Below are positions 22,576-34,538 of a stretch of 64,000 nucleotides of DNA, one piece after another (position 1 is the stretch's first letter; the number at the start of each line of letters is the position of its first letter). This DNA comes from Hansfordia pulvinata (lineage: Eukaryota > Ascomycota > Sordariomycetes > Xylariales): positions 1,178,001 to 1,242,000 of the forward strand of contig BJKQ01000013.1 of assembly GCA_006538405.1 (NCBI GenBank). Reading direction: 5' to 3'. The notes beneath the pieces are model-generated. The model did no database searches. It was not told the origin of the DNA and saw only the letters and a program-made list of their open reading frames with translations. Made by a program: the position numbers and the translations under genes.

Positions 22576-25500
22576 ATGGCGTCTAACCCGGCTTCGGCCA
22601 GTAGCGGGCTTCCCCTGCGCTCTGCTCTCAAGCCCGAGGAAGATAACGACAAGACAGCGACCCCGAGCTCAGTCCTTGGTCCCAAAGGTTGGTCTTCCCC
22701 CTTTTTCGCATGTGTTGATCCGCGCTCGTTCTTGGTGTCACACACCGTCTTCTCGTCCACGAGCGTTTTTGAACCCCGTTGCCCTCCTCCACCCACTCCC
22801 GTCAGCTTCCGTGCCATCCCGTCCTCGTCCCACCTCGTCCGTGTCCCACTCCCCCACGCCGTCCTTTTGCCGCGGAGGGCTTCTGGACCTCGACCCGGAC
22901 TACCCACTCTGTTCCCTGTGGAACACTTCGCCTTCCTTGTGTGGGCTGTCGCGTGACCCTTGAACGCCTCCATGTTCCTGGTTTTTTCTGCCTGTTTGCC
23001 TGCATGCTCGAACGCTGCAAGAAATCTCGCATCTTGTATAAACTCTGCACAATCGTCAGACCAGTGGCCTTTCCCCTTCTCTCTCTCTCCCTCTCCCTCT
23101 CTCTCTCTCTCCCCTCTGCTTTCTTCCTGCATAGGCCCACTCGACATACTCCTTCTGAACCTTTCACGAACAAGTACACGTCATGTTCGCGGAGAGGGCT
23201 GTCTCGTTTCTGAACCCCTTCTCATCCAAATTGGGTGCGCCGGGCAGTCATCCCCATCGATCGCTTGATAGTCACCTGGCCGAAAGTTCAGAAGCTCCCG
23301 CCGCGCCTGCCAACGACAATGTCATACTTGCCACACGCCCACCCCTCCCATCCTCTGCTAACTGTGAAACAGCTGTGCAGATAGCTGAGCCTGAGGAGAT
23401 TGAAGAAGATGACCCGGAAGAGTTGTTGCCCAAACGACAGTTCTCCGCCGGCAAGGGCAAACGTCTGAGCGGTCGCCCGCCTCTCTCCGCCGAGAACTCG
23501 TCTAGAGCTTCTCTCAGCCAAGGCAACCTCGAGGCCTTCAATGGCGGCGCCAGTGTTCACTCCGGACACGAGGGGTCTCAAGATGGTACGCCTCACCAGT
23601 CCCACCACCGACATCGGTTGGATCACGTCGGGCACCGCATGGTCGCTCAGGTAGCGGAATGGCTGGAGAACGAAAAGACCAAGGCCAGTCAAAGGAAGAC
23701 GAAATGGCACCATTCTTCCAAGCGCAAACCCAACCAGGATGAGGGCTCCGGCCAGACCCCGGGCGGGAAGCAGAGAACTTACTCGATGGACTCCCAGTCC
23801 AGCGATGTCTCCTTGGACAGACTGCAGAGGATCCTTGACGACAGTATGGGTGCTTGGGGTCTCAGCCAAGTCCCCCAGTACAGCCCTCGACACAACAGAC
23901 GGTCTCAGCGCAAGCGCTCCTTCCACAACACCCGAGCCATGTCGTCTGACACTGAGTGGTTCGATGGGGATATCCTTGTGCCCAGCTGTGCCGCCGTGCT
24001 TGACAACAGCAAGACAATGAGCTACTCTGGAGGACACGCGGGATCAACCGAAGACGTGGCCGCCGTCTCCAGCCGCAAGGACAAGGAGCGCAAGTCCTGG
24101 TTGAGCTTCAAGAACGAAATCATTCGCCTCGCTCGCACCTTGAGGCTCAAGGGTTGGAGAAAGGTTGGGCTGGACTGCGGTGAGACCATTGGCGTAGAGC
24201 GACTTAGTGGGGCTTTGACCAATGCCGTTTACGTCGTGACTCCACCGAAAGACCTGCCGGATGATGGCAAGAAGATGCCTTCGAAGCTGCTGTTGCGAGT
24301 GTATGGTCCTCAAGTTGAGCATATCATAGACCGAGAAAATGAGCTCAGCGTGCTTCGGCGTCTGGCTCGTAAGAAGATCGGCCCAAGGCTGCTTGGAACG
24401 TTCAAGAACGGCCGCTTCGAGCAATATCTGAACGCCATCACCCTCACGGCCGCCAATCTGCGCGAGCCTGACACGTCGAAACAGATTGCCAAGCGGATGC
24501 GCGAGCTTCACGACGGAGTCGAGCTGCTTGAGGAGGAGCGGGACGCAGGTCCCGCTGTCTGGAAGAACTGGGATCATTGGCTGGACCGAGTCGAAAAGGC
24601 CATCATGTTCCTCGACCAGAAGATCCTCTCCGGCACTGCTGGCCCTGTCCGAGGCCCGAACGACGCGTGGAAGACCCGCGGGCCTGTTTGCGGTACTGAG
24701 TGGGCGAAATTCCACGAGACGGTCAAGAAACTGCGGGAGCACATCACCAACTCGTACCGCGACCCCCAGGCTATTCGCCAGCAATTGGTGTTTGCGCACA
24801 ACGATGTAAGTCGAATACAGCTAGCCGCCACACGCATGGATCACTAACGTTTCCAGACGCAATACGGCAACATTCTTCGTGTGCGCCCTGATGATGAGCA
24901 GTCGCCTCTACTCCAGCCCAATTACGAGCACAGACAGCTCGTCGTCATCGATTTCGAGTACGCCGCAGCCAACATGAGAGGGTACGAATTTGCCAACCAC
25001 TTCACCGAGTGGAGTTACAACTACCACGACACGAAGGCGCCGCATGCGTGCAAGCCCTACTTGTATCCCAAGCCCGAGGAGCAGCGACGTTTCATCAAGG
25101 CTTATGTGGAGCATCAGCCCGAGTTCCCCCACGCCTCTTCTACCCCGAATCTGACCCCCACTGCTGCTCCGGCGGGTGGCTCAGGCACCCCTGGCCAGAC
25201 CCCGACGCCGGGATCGAGCAGCGTCGTAGAGTTCATGCTAGACGCCAGGGCTCCGCCGGGTGGATGGCGTGAGCAGGAGAGACGCCGCGAGGAGTTGATC
25301 GAGCTCCAGATCAACGAGCTCATGGCGGAAACCAAACTCTGGCGTGCCGCCAATAGCGTGTTCTGGGTCGCGTGGGGCATCATGCAAGGCAAGATTCCTG
25401 GCTTTGACACCAACGAGTCCCTGGAAGACGCCGAGGCGCCCAAGTCGCCCGGCGCAACAGGGTCGGATGAGGAGCACGAGGAGGGCGGAGAGGAGGAGTT

Positions 25501-25627
25501 TGACTATCTGGGCTACTCGTACGAGCGCGCTCTGTTCTTCTGGGGTGACTGTGTGCAAATGGGCCTCGTCAAGCTGGAGGACTTGCCCGAGGGGTATCGT
25601 GAGAAGGTCAAGATTCTAGATTATTAG
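22576..25627 (+). CDS. CKI1: choline kinase
   Basis: Exons are 22576-22687, 23373-24805 and 24857-25627, giving about 771 residues. Intron 1 is long (685 nt, donor GTTGGT, CTAAC branch then ACAG); intron 2 is 51 nt. The join reads GPK-AVQIAEPEEI. The N-terminal ~300 residues are disordered and Ser/basic-rich, typical of fungal choline kinases and a likely phosphorylation target. The choline-kinase N-terminal element WLSFKNEIIRLARTLRLKGW leads into the kinase fold. The Brenner-type motif FAHNDTQYGN spans intron 2 (HND at 513-515), and the choline-kinase motif VVIDFEYAAANMRGYEFANH has its Asp near 547. The enzyme phosphorylates choline with ATP as the first step of the CDP-choline route to phosphatidylcholine. 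An ATG at 23183 inside intron 1 is in frame with exon 2 and could give a second N terminus. Confidence 0.93.
23076..23114 (+). repeat. CT-rich microsatellite in choline kinase intron 1
   Basis: A (TC)n/(CCTCTC)n tract within the long first intron, 70 bases upstream of the in-frame ATG at 23183. Such tracts are common in fungal promoters and leaders, which fits an alternative promoter here. Confidence 0.8.
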
Positions 25628-28397
25628 TGCCGGCACTGGGCAGATGATGTATCCGAGGTTTTCCTTGCAGGGAATTGGCACAGAAGTTGGTCGGGAAACA
25701 TTTGGGCACTGACTAGGCCGCAGAAGATTGCACTTGCGTATCTCAATTGATGTTGACTGACAAGGATGGTGGCATTGTATCCGTTAGGAGAGCGGAACAT
25801 GTTGTGAGTGGCTGGCCCTGACAAAATGTTCAGCAGCATTGTGATAATCATCTAGACTGATGGATGGCGGTGCCCAGAGACGATGCGAAAGTTGAACTTG
25901 AGAAGTCTCGTGGGACGCAGGAACGGGCAGCCGGCTCTGTGCATGTGGAAGGCACAGAGACATGGGACACCCCGCGGTGGTAAACGGAGGGAGTGAGGTG
26001 GCTTGTCGATATCAGACATTCTGTCGGGTTGGTGTTGACCCCACGCGTGCTGGCTCTGGTCACTGGAGTTGGCGCCGGTGGAGGGCATACTGCCGTTCGT
26101 GTTGAATGTCTTTGACTGCCCCCTGGGCCGAGGGGTTCCCGAGACGGTGTCTTTGCCTTGACCTCCCTTCCTCCCCCTGAGCGAGACAAGACACTGCGGG
26201 ATAAGGGGGGGATGGGGGTCCTAGGATGGGAGAAAAGGCTGCCTGACACAAACAGGCAACTCAAGACACGGGATCGTGTTCAAAGCCAGGCGCGCTGGGC
26301 GTGGATCTCTGTCGCAGCCGTTGTTGTTGTCGCCTCCTCATAGTCCACTGGACAGCTGAGGTAACGGCATCGCCTTTTTTTCCCCCCCTTGTTTTCGGGT
26401 TCCAGACGCGCTTGGTCTCAGGCCGAGGGCAAGAGATGGGATGTGCTTACTACTCGTACGTGCTACAGCTCTGTAGTATACCGGGGATGGTGGCGATCTG
26501 GAAAGGACGGAGCCTGGACAACGCGGGGAGGCTGCCCCGTCTGCACACTGGGTGGTGAAAAGGTGCCTTGCATGCGCAAGTGCCGTTGGGGAATTCAGGG
26601 GTAACGCTCGCTCGAGACCGTCGTGGGGCGCAGTGTGTATGCATAGGTAGTCGACGGGCTATACAGACATCCATGCGAGGGAATTGGCTGGTGTCACAGC
26701 GTGTGCGTTGTATCGCAGGCGAGTTGCAGTTGCAGTGGAGGGTAACACGATACCACCTTTACTATCCCTAGGCAATTACTGCGTGTACGCTACGGAGCCT
26801 CGCCTTGCGTAGTAAGCCAAGTCAAAAGTCAAGCCAAGCAAAGCAATGAAGAACAGCAGAGCAAAGCAGCGACAGCAGCAGCAGGAGGGAGCAGACTGGT
26901 GAGCTGGATCTGCGTTTGCGTTACACCACACCCGGGCATGTCGTCTCCGCTCGGCTCAGCTCGGCTCAGCTGAGCCCAGCTCAACTCAAGTCAAGTCAGC
27001 CAGGCGGGGTCCGACTGCAGTGTCACGGTGCGGAAGAGAGTGAGAAAGGGTCGGAGGCTTGGATCGCCGTTATATTGATCACATCATCATGGAAAGCTTA
27101 CCAAGACGATTAACTTGGGGGCGCAGCGCAGCTCTCGGTTGCATCCACCGTCCAGCAGAGCCGCGGGTTTCTTTTTTTTTCGCTGGTGCGAGTGCGCACA
27201 CGAGTACTCGTATCTGTGCTGTCTTGAAACCCGCCTGTGTGATCGTCGTCCGCTGGTCTGACGAGGCTGCAAGAGTCAGCCAGCCGTAGTAGACATGGAT
27301 GGGGATCGTGCTGGTGACGCTGGGGTCATGAAGACTCTTCCTCACAATGTCATGCCACCCCGCGGTCTCCGGACCATCAAGATAGGCTGAAGCATGAGAC
27401 GAACAAAGGCCCCGTGCGCACAGGGAGGTGTCGATCCCGGGGGACCGATACACCAAACAACTGCCGGGCGCCGCGTGATGGACTCTTGCGAGTACGAGTA
27501 CCTACCTATCTATCCGTGCCGACGAGGCAGGTAAGATACCCGTGGCGCTGGACGGACAGACGGACGGACGGGTCGTCCCACAGACCATTTCTTGTCTATC
27601 ACGTCTGTCTGTCGCGACGCCATGCCGCTCGTCCTGTCTTTGCCGATCTGGTCTGCGCCGCGCCCCGAGCACATGCACACACGGACACACACACCATCAC
27701 TCACACTCACGACACACTCGTACGTGCGCCCCCTCTCCACTTCCTCCCTCCGTGCCTCCCTCCCAAAGCTGCTGCCACCAAAGCCAAGCTGGCGCGAGAT
27801 CTGCCGGCCCGTTGTTGCGGGATACTCGTAGCTGGGCAAGCAAGCGGGGTACGAGTACTCCATCTTTCCGTGTCCCTTGATCTGATCCTCCATACGACTG
27901 ACGAAAGCCATCAGTACGAGTGCTAACTAGAGTGATGAAGAAGCCGGGTTAACAAGCCAGGTAACTACCTAGTGATAAACCAAGCCAGCCCCCCCCCCTC
28001 CCCCCGGCGAAAGTGCATGCATGGAGATGGAGATTGCTTGTACTCTTGGGCCCCCCCCCGCTCCCCGGCCCGGCCGACCAGCACCCCGCGCGCAGCCTGC
28101 GCCAGGAAGGATCTCCTGCCCTGTCTCTGCGCGTGCAAGCGATGATGGAGGAGTGTCTGGTGACCGGCACGTCAGTCGGACACTGGATAAGTAAGAGACA
28201 TGGACAAGAAAGACAGAGAGAGCCCTCGTAGAGTGAGTGAGCGCGAGAGGAGAGAAGAGACGAGCGCGCGTGGCCGCTTGCGTCATAACCCATCGTCACG
28301 TTGCCCGCTTCTCATCGGGGGTTTCTTCTCGGCGTTATTCACCACCCATGCTACGTACGAGTAATTGCATGCTTCCTGCCTGCCGACTGTGAGTACG

Positions 28398-28411
28398 TAC
28401 GAGTACTCGTA
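28398..28411. repeat. perfect 14-bp palindrome TACGAGTACTCGTA
   Basis: One of at least three exact copies in the window (28398, 30667, 63511), within the densest cluster of the half-site TACGAGTA. It could be a dimeric transcription-factor site or an interspersed nanosatellite. Confidence 0.75.
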
Positions 28412-28863
28412 CGAGTCCTCGCTCACCAGCGTCTGCCAGGGCTGTCGAAGGAGGGCCGGGGCCCGGAATGGGCTCGGAGACAAGGCTCTGGCTTGCCCTT
28501 GGATATCTTGGGCTGGGCGAATACTCGTAAGCAGACCCCGCTGCAGCTATCCAGGGCGAGCCACGACCATTAGGCCGAAAACGATGAATCCCATACTGGT
28601 GGTACTCGTACTCACGGCCAGCCGCTGCGCCATGTCGTGGATCTAGGCTCACCTCTCCCGCGGGGCCGCACAGGGCACGCCGGGGCGGGGGCGAAAAGAG
28701 GGTGCACCCGTACCTGTGATCCCGGGCATGAGAACCCAAAGACGCACAAACTCTCCGTCGAACTCGAACTCGTATCTCACACCCAGGGCCGTGGCGCGGT
28801 GATGGACCTTGCCCAGCCACGCCAGCCTGGGCTCGTCTGGCCTCCCTGCTGGGCAAGGGTGCC

Positions 28864-28877
28864 TACTCGTACGAGTA
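28864..28877. repeat. 14-bp palindrome TACTCGTACGAGTA
   Basis: This is the same two half-sites in the opposite order (TACTCGTA followed by overlapping TACGAGTA), again a perfect palindrome in non-coding DNA. Confidence 0.72.
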
Positions 28878-30666
28878 CCTGGTCGCGTCTCCATGATCGA
28901 CCGCCAGGCTGCCTGTCCAGGGCACAACGCCCCTCACTTGATCCTGGTAGCTGCCACGCGAGGGGGGGAGGCGCCCTGCTGCTCTTAGCTACAAGTGTGC
29001 TCTGCTCCGCTGCGTGCGAGTACGAGTACTCGTGTCTCCCTGTTCCTCTCGGGATGCGGAGCACAAAAAGAGACAGTGGAGAGAAAGAGCTGGCTCGTCC
29101 AAGGGTCCAGTCTTGTGCCTCGCATTCCGTCGTCATGATGGGGACCGGACTCTCCCTCTTTTCCCCGCCTCGAGGTCACATGGCCTGGCGACTGAGGAGG
29201 GGGCGCGCCCTGAGCGTCCGCTTGGCGCCATCGCGGCGCAGCAGCCAGAGAGAGGGCCATGGACAGGCCAGGCCAGACCAGAGTAGACCACAGGCGCGGA
29301 CGCTGGCCATGACGTGATAGTCTGTCGGGCAGAGTGACGCGTGATGTGGTCGGCGAGCCGCAGACAGTCGCGGCAGGAGGCCGGGCCAGCATGCCAGTCC
29401 AGATCCGACGGGAATGCGTGCAAATGCAGACCGAGCCATGGGGGGAACCGAACAGGCTCGGCCTGTCTGGTGCTCGAAGCAGGCGATAATAAGGTGGGGT
29501 TGGGGGGAGAGGGGAGAAACAGAGGGGGGAGTAAGAGGGACCATGGGAAAAGTTGGGCCGAGAAGGGCAAAGGCCGGGGTGTTCCCTCTCCCATTAGGGA
29601 GGGATCCGGTCTGATTTTGCTGTGAGTTTCCCCGGGGGCCGCAGTGTCTGCGGATACTTCGACAAGGGACACGGGCATGGGCATGGGAGCCTTGCAAGAT
29701 AGGTGCCGACCAGTCAAGCCCAGCCCGGTCATTTCGCGACGCTGTGTACGGAGTAGAAACAACAGTCACCGTGGACCACCAGGGCGACGGCGAAGAGCCG
29801 CACCCTCGTAGGAGAGGTACGAGTAGTTTGCAGTACCCGTAGAGGTACGTTCCCGAGTCATCATGCTGCCCAGCGAGCAGCACGGAGTAGAGGTGGTCAC
29901 TGAGCTGGCTTCGTCCCAGATCCAATGGATGTCTCACGGGACCCCCGTGCCCTAGCCGTTTGCGAATGGGAAGCAAACGGGAGGCGCCGACGAGAGGGCG
30001 CGCCGCCGCAGATCCTGCGCAGACCAGATCCCGTCCGTGTCATGTCATGGGCCGATTAAAGGCGAAAGAGACGGACGGCCCAAACGTTGGCCCAGTCGGG
30101 CAACGATGTGTCGTGTCAGCGGGCGCGGGCGGGAGGGATTTATTGTCAACCACTCAATAAAAAGGCGGGACGGTAAAAAAGGCGCAGTGGACAGAAAACC
30201 CAGAGCTCGTAAGGGGGCACTGGGCCGTCGTCGTCGCGAAGCGCCCTGCGGCTTCTGCTTCTGCTTCTGCTTCTGCACCCGTGCGCCGCGCGGGCCCTTG
30301 CGCTGCGCATCCCATCCCGCGCCGCAACGATGACTGCGGCGTCTCCCCAGTCGCCAAGGTCTTCCAGCCGGCCGCTTTTGGCTCTGTCCCGTCGCGCTGC
30401 TGCTGCTTCTTCTTCTCGGGTTCCAACTCGTACTGTGCAGCTCCACGAACTGCTGGACTCTGTGGCAGTTCGGAGGCGAATTGCACAGTGCGTCGGACGC
30501 TCGAGGGACGGCGAGTATTCACACGAGCCTGCCACGACTACGAGTACTCCGTACTCTGTAGACCCCGACATTGGCCTCCACCGGCGGTGGCGGTCTTGGT
30601 ACTCGTAGTAGGCTCATTGCTTTCCCTCTCTACCGACCAACTGGTCAACGTTGCAGTCCATGGTCA

Positions 30667-30680
30667 TACGAGTACTCGTA
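30667..30680. repeat. perfect 14-bp palindrome TACGAGTACTCGTA
   Basis: Second exact copy of the palindrome, with further half-sites at about 30540 and 30598 just upstream. Confidence 0.75.
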
Positions 30681-33600
30681 GGCGTTTGCAGGTTTTCCCC
30701 CCTGATGACACGGCCATGGCCACAATGATGAATTAACCTGTCGCCATCCGCCACCGCGAACCAGCCGACCGGGCGAAGAGTGACGCAGCAAATGGCGAGA
30801 AAAGGGGCTTCTGCGGCTGCAAGGGGGCGAGGGGACGGTGGCGAAGGGGCTGTGCGTGTAGGCAAAAAACCGGAGAAGCTGGACCGTCTGGGGCGGCCTG
30901 GAGAGAGCTGGAGAGGGCGCCACGGGAGCCAGACGGGGGCGAACGGGGCCATGATTCGTCCGCGAGCAGCACGCCAACAACCGTCGCGACCGACTGTGCG
31001 ACTACGGGTACTCGTACTCATACCAGTACGGAATCGACATACAGACAGAGCAGCTCGCGCGGCGCAAAGAGCAGCCGAGCGAACGCCGCCTCGTCTCGTA
31101 TGTCTGGCTGTCTGTCTGTCTGCCCTTGGTCTGCGAAGGATTTGACGCCATTGTCGATCGGGCCACAAGCACCGCGTGGCACACTGCCCTGGGATTGCCC
31201 TGGTGCCCTGCCGGCTCGGGAATACCCACTTGCAAGAGCACCATGGGCAGACATCGTGCGGTCGTTGGTCGTCTTTGCCTGTTGTACTCGGAACCGTGCA
31301 TCTCTGGGCCGCGTTGATGAATCAGGTCAGACACTGATGGCCAGCCCAGCCGCAGCCCGTCATCCATGGCTTTTTGGCCCGACGCTGGGCGGGCGCAAAC
31401 GCTGGATGTGACACGAGCCGAGCGGACGATGGGCTCGCGACTTGTATATCCTAGGAAAAATGTGAATGGGTGTGACAGGTCGTCGGTGAAGTGCTTTTTT
31501 GGGAGGCAGCCTTGGCGAGGTTGGCTCGGGCCCGTCCAACCTAAGCAAGTTAGAGCATGTTGCGGCGTGGCCGGCGACTCACGACGCAATAGTTTGGTTT
31601 CCTGCTCTGCTGCTGGCGAGACGCTGGTGGAGTGGATGATGAATGGCCGAGTGTGCAAGGCCAGCGAGATCCATCATTTCTTCGTTTTCCCATCTCTTTC
31701 CCTGGCGTGCCTGGTCAGGTTGTCACTGGTTATTGTGGTGAAAGCTGCAACATGGTGCTCGTGCGGCGTGGTTCAGTTTGCTTTTTTCTGCTTGGGCCAC
31801 GGCCTCAACGTCAAACCGCCAGGGGAGAAGCGACTGTCGCAGTTCGTCAAATTGATACTCGTAGAGCGATACTCGTAGTCCGATGAAGAGTGGCCGCCGT
31901 TCGTGTCGTAGGGAAGACGACATCAATTCGATCATGATCCGACGGCCGACCACTGAATATCTCGCTTCCCTAGCAGTCTGAGGCACTCGTACTTCGATGT
32001 AGAGGCAGTGGCACAAAGGTTGTTGCTGACCAGCCGGGGCGCTCGGGATGCGCGGCACTCTACCGTTCAGTACTTGCAGATACCCTACCTTAGCGTACTC
32101 GTACCTGCTGGTAGCCCGGTCTCGCTGGGCGCTGGTGCAGGTGCGCTCGCGCTTCCGTGGATGTACCTACTCGCACCCCCGTCTTAGGGCTCTCTCCTCG
32201 TCTTGGACACCCGGGGCTACGAGTCCTCGGTTCTGGACTGGGCCGTCTGGGTGGGCCCATGTCTCCACCTGCGCCGGCGCCTAAGGCCCCTACCCTGAAC
32301 TCTAGCCTCGATTTTCTCGGAGCAGCCTTGCTTCCGGGCCTGGGCGGGAGGGAGGTAGGTACGTACATTCATGGATACGACTGAGGATGGAACGTGGTGG
32401 ATACTTGGGTACGTGTACTCGCACTATGGGCGTGCGCATTCGCCGCCGCCGTCACCGTCCACTCGTCACCACTGCTTGCGGCAAGAAGGTTCATCAGTCC
32501 CGGTTTCCCGCTTCTATCTCGATGTTTCCCACCTTCAATGGTTGTTGGGCTGGGCCCAATTCTGAGCCTCCAAGGTCATCATCACTTGAGGTACTTGTAC
32601 TCGTACGAATACTTGGTCGCAAACACACAGTCCGCCCGGCTCCGGGTACGAGTACCTACTCGTGCCTTTTCCCTCAGCTCGTGCTACTCCCTTTTCACCA
32701 CCACGCACGCACGCGTATCGTACATGTAGAGCGTAGATCGGCAGCCGCGCATGGGGCATCGGCTTCTGCCCCCCCGTCCCATCCCACGGCCCAGTTATCC
32801 CATCATACTCCCGTCGTCGACCGCAGCTCGGCCTCGCCTCGCCACACCACGCTCGCCCGCCCTCACGTCGGTCTGTCTGCACGCCCCCCCCCCGGCCCCG
32901 GTCAGTCGCAACTGACGGCACCAGTTCACTCCCTCCTCACTCCAGACTGCCAGTACTCCGTTCGAGCACACGCCAAAGGCAGGGGCACGCCCGTCTGTCT
33001 TTCTTTCCGTCTGTCTGGTCTGCTCGACTTGCTTCCACCCGTCCATCTACGAGATTCTGCTGCCCACAACTCCTTGATGGCCCCGGGTCTCGACTGGTAA
33101 ACCTCCACACCCGGCCATCCCGACCAACCTATGCAGCCCAGTCCCTACCTCGCTCACCTCGTCTCTCAACTCTCTCCGGAATACGAGTACCCCTACGGAT
33201 TCCTCATACCCGCACGACCCTCCCGATCTTTCCCTCTCCTGCGAGTCAACTCACTCCCAACGGGTCGGCCAATCCAGAACCCCCAACTGCAGACTACCTA
33301 CTCTTGGCGCCCTGGGAATCCTGCGCCCACCTAAAACGAGTAATACAGCTCTCCATCCTTCGGCCTCGGACCTCCCTGGTATTCGGCAGCTGCGCGAGGG
33401 AAAACGCGCGACCTGAAGACCACAAGACGCGGCCTATTGCAGCTCGGTTCCCCGTTGCGCGTGCGCTCGTCACACCCGACAAGCTCGACTCAGCGACAAG
33501 CCAATTAACGCAAACGCTACTTCTGCGTGCTACCCTGCCCGGTCTTCCCTGCTTGCGTCTGCTGCTGCTCGGACCACATGAACTGCGCCGCAACCCTTAA

Positions 33601-33839
33601 TTAATCATCTCATCTGATCCTGCCCGATCGACCACATACATACGCCTGCCTCCTGCTTACTATCGTCGCTCACCTCGTCGCTCGCCTCATCGCTCTCCAG
33701 GGCTGCAAGCTCTCTTGGCTGCCTTCGACCTTGGCCTCCGCCAACACACCTGCAGCGCGCCCCGTCCGTACCTGGCTGGCCCGCTCTCCCTGTCCCTGGA
33801 GCCGCCACGGCACGAGGTCTCACAATAATCACCCTCTAG

Positions 33840-34249
33840 TCCGCCCAAGAATCTGCCGGCTTTCAGCCCAGAGTCAGTCGGTGCCACCGCATTCTACGTT
33901 CCGCTCCCGGTGCATCACGCTTCGAGTATACCCGGACGACGTTTTCGACGACTCGGCGCGAAACACTGCGTGCCAGCCTGTCCCCGTCTTCGCCCCAGTC
34001 CCACTCGCGCCTGCATACGCCTGCAGTGTCTCTTGCTACCCAATCCAATCGACTCGGCTTCGGCAGTGCCACCTCATCACCACCTACGTACACGTCCCCA
34101 AGGCCCCCCTTCGACAACGCCCTCGGCGGCACACCGACATCGCCCGCGCCCGGCCTCCCACGCCTCTTCGCAAGCAGACACGACACCCTAGCGGCTCGCC
34201 CGCTGCCCCGAGGACCGCGGATCGGTCCATCAGCCGCCAAGCTGGATCC
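33840..34249 (+). other. possible 5' coding exon of SEC2 lacking an ATG
   Basis: In frame with SEC2 this stretch is open for 136 codons after the stop at 33837. It reads as a Ser/Thr/Pro-rich peptide with typical fungal disordered-protein composition (for example SRFEYTRTTFSTTRRETL and VSLATQSNRLGFGSATSS). It ends at a consensus donor GTAAGT (34250), and joining to an acceptor at 34552 keeps the SEC2 frame. It contains no ATG, so it is either translated from a non-AUG or farther-upstream start, or is a 5' leader that merely looks coding. Confidence 0.4.
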
Positions 34250-34538
34250 GTAAGTGCCCCCATTCTCGGATGTTTGTGTCTCTTCTTCTGCCCAACTGGA
34301 CCATGTGCTCTGGCGGCCCTGTCTCAGCCAGCTACTATTTACCTACGTTGTGCTCTGCCCCGTTCTGCCACGCGCTGCCTGTTCCGACCTGTCATCCTTC
34401 CCGCCAACTCGAGGTCTCTCTTCCGCTGCTGTCGTCGCATCTCGGTTCGGCTTGGCCGGCGTCCATGTCACATCCGACACTTTCTTTTCCACCATCTTCA
34501 GCCTTGGCTGTCTGCTCGCAAGAGACACTCTCGTTAAC

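Larger units (their letters stand above)
25628..33839. other. 8-kb gene-poor block dense in TACGAGTA motif
   Basis: No frame in 8.2 kb shows a recognisable protein. Frames of 200-270 codons on the minus strand near 29133-29976 and 31002-31658 are shadows of biased sequence. The block carries dozens of TACGAGTA/TACTCGTA copies. Two perfect 14-bp palindromes (TACGAGTACTCGTA) sit at 28398 and 30667, and the alternate phase TACTCGTACGAGTA sits at 28864. Poly-C stretches lie near 27989, 28052 and 32886. A (GCTTCT)n tract lies near 30250-30277. The DNA is not AT-rich, so it does not look like an RIP-mutated transposon graveyard. Confidence 0.55.
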
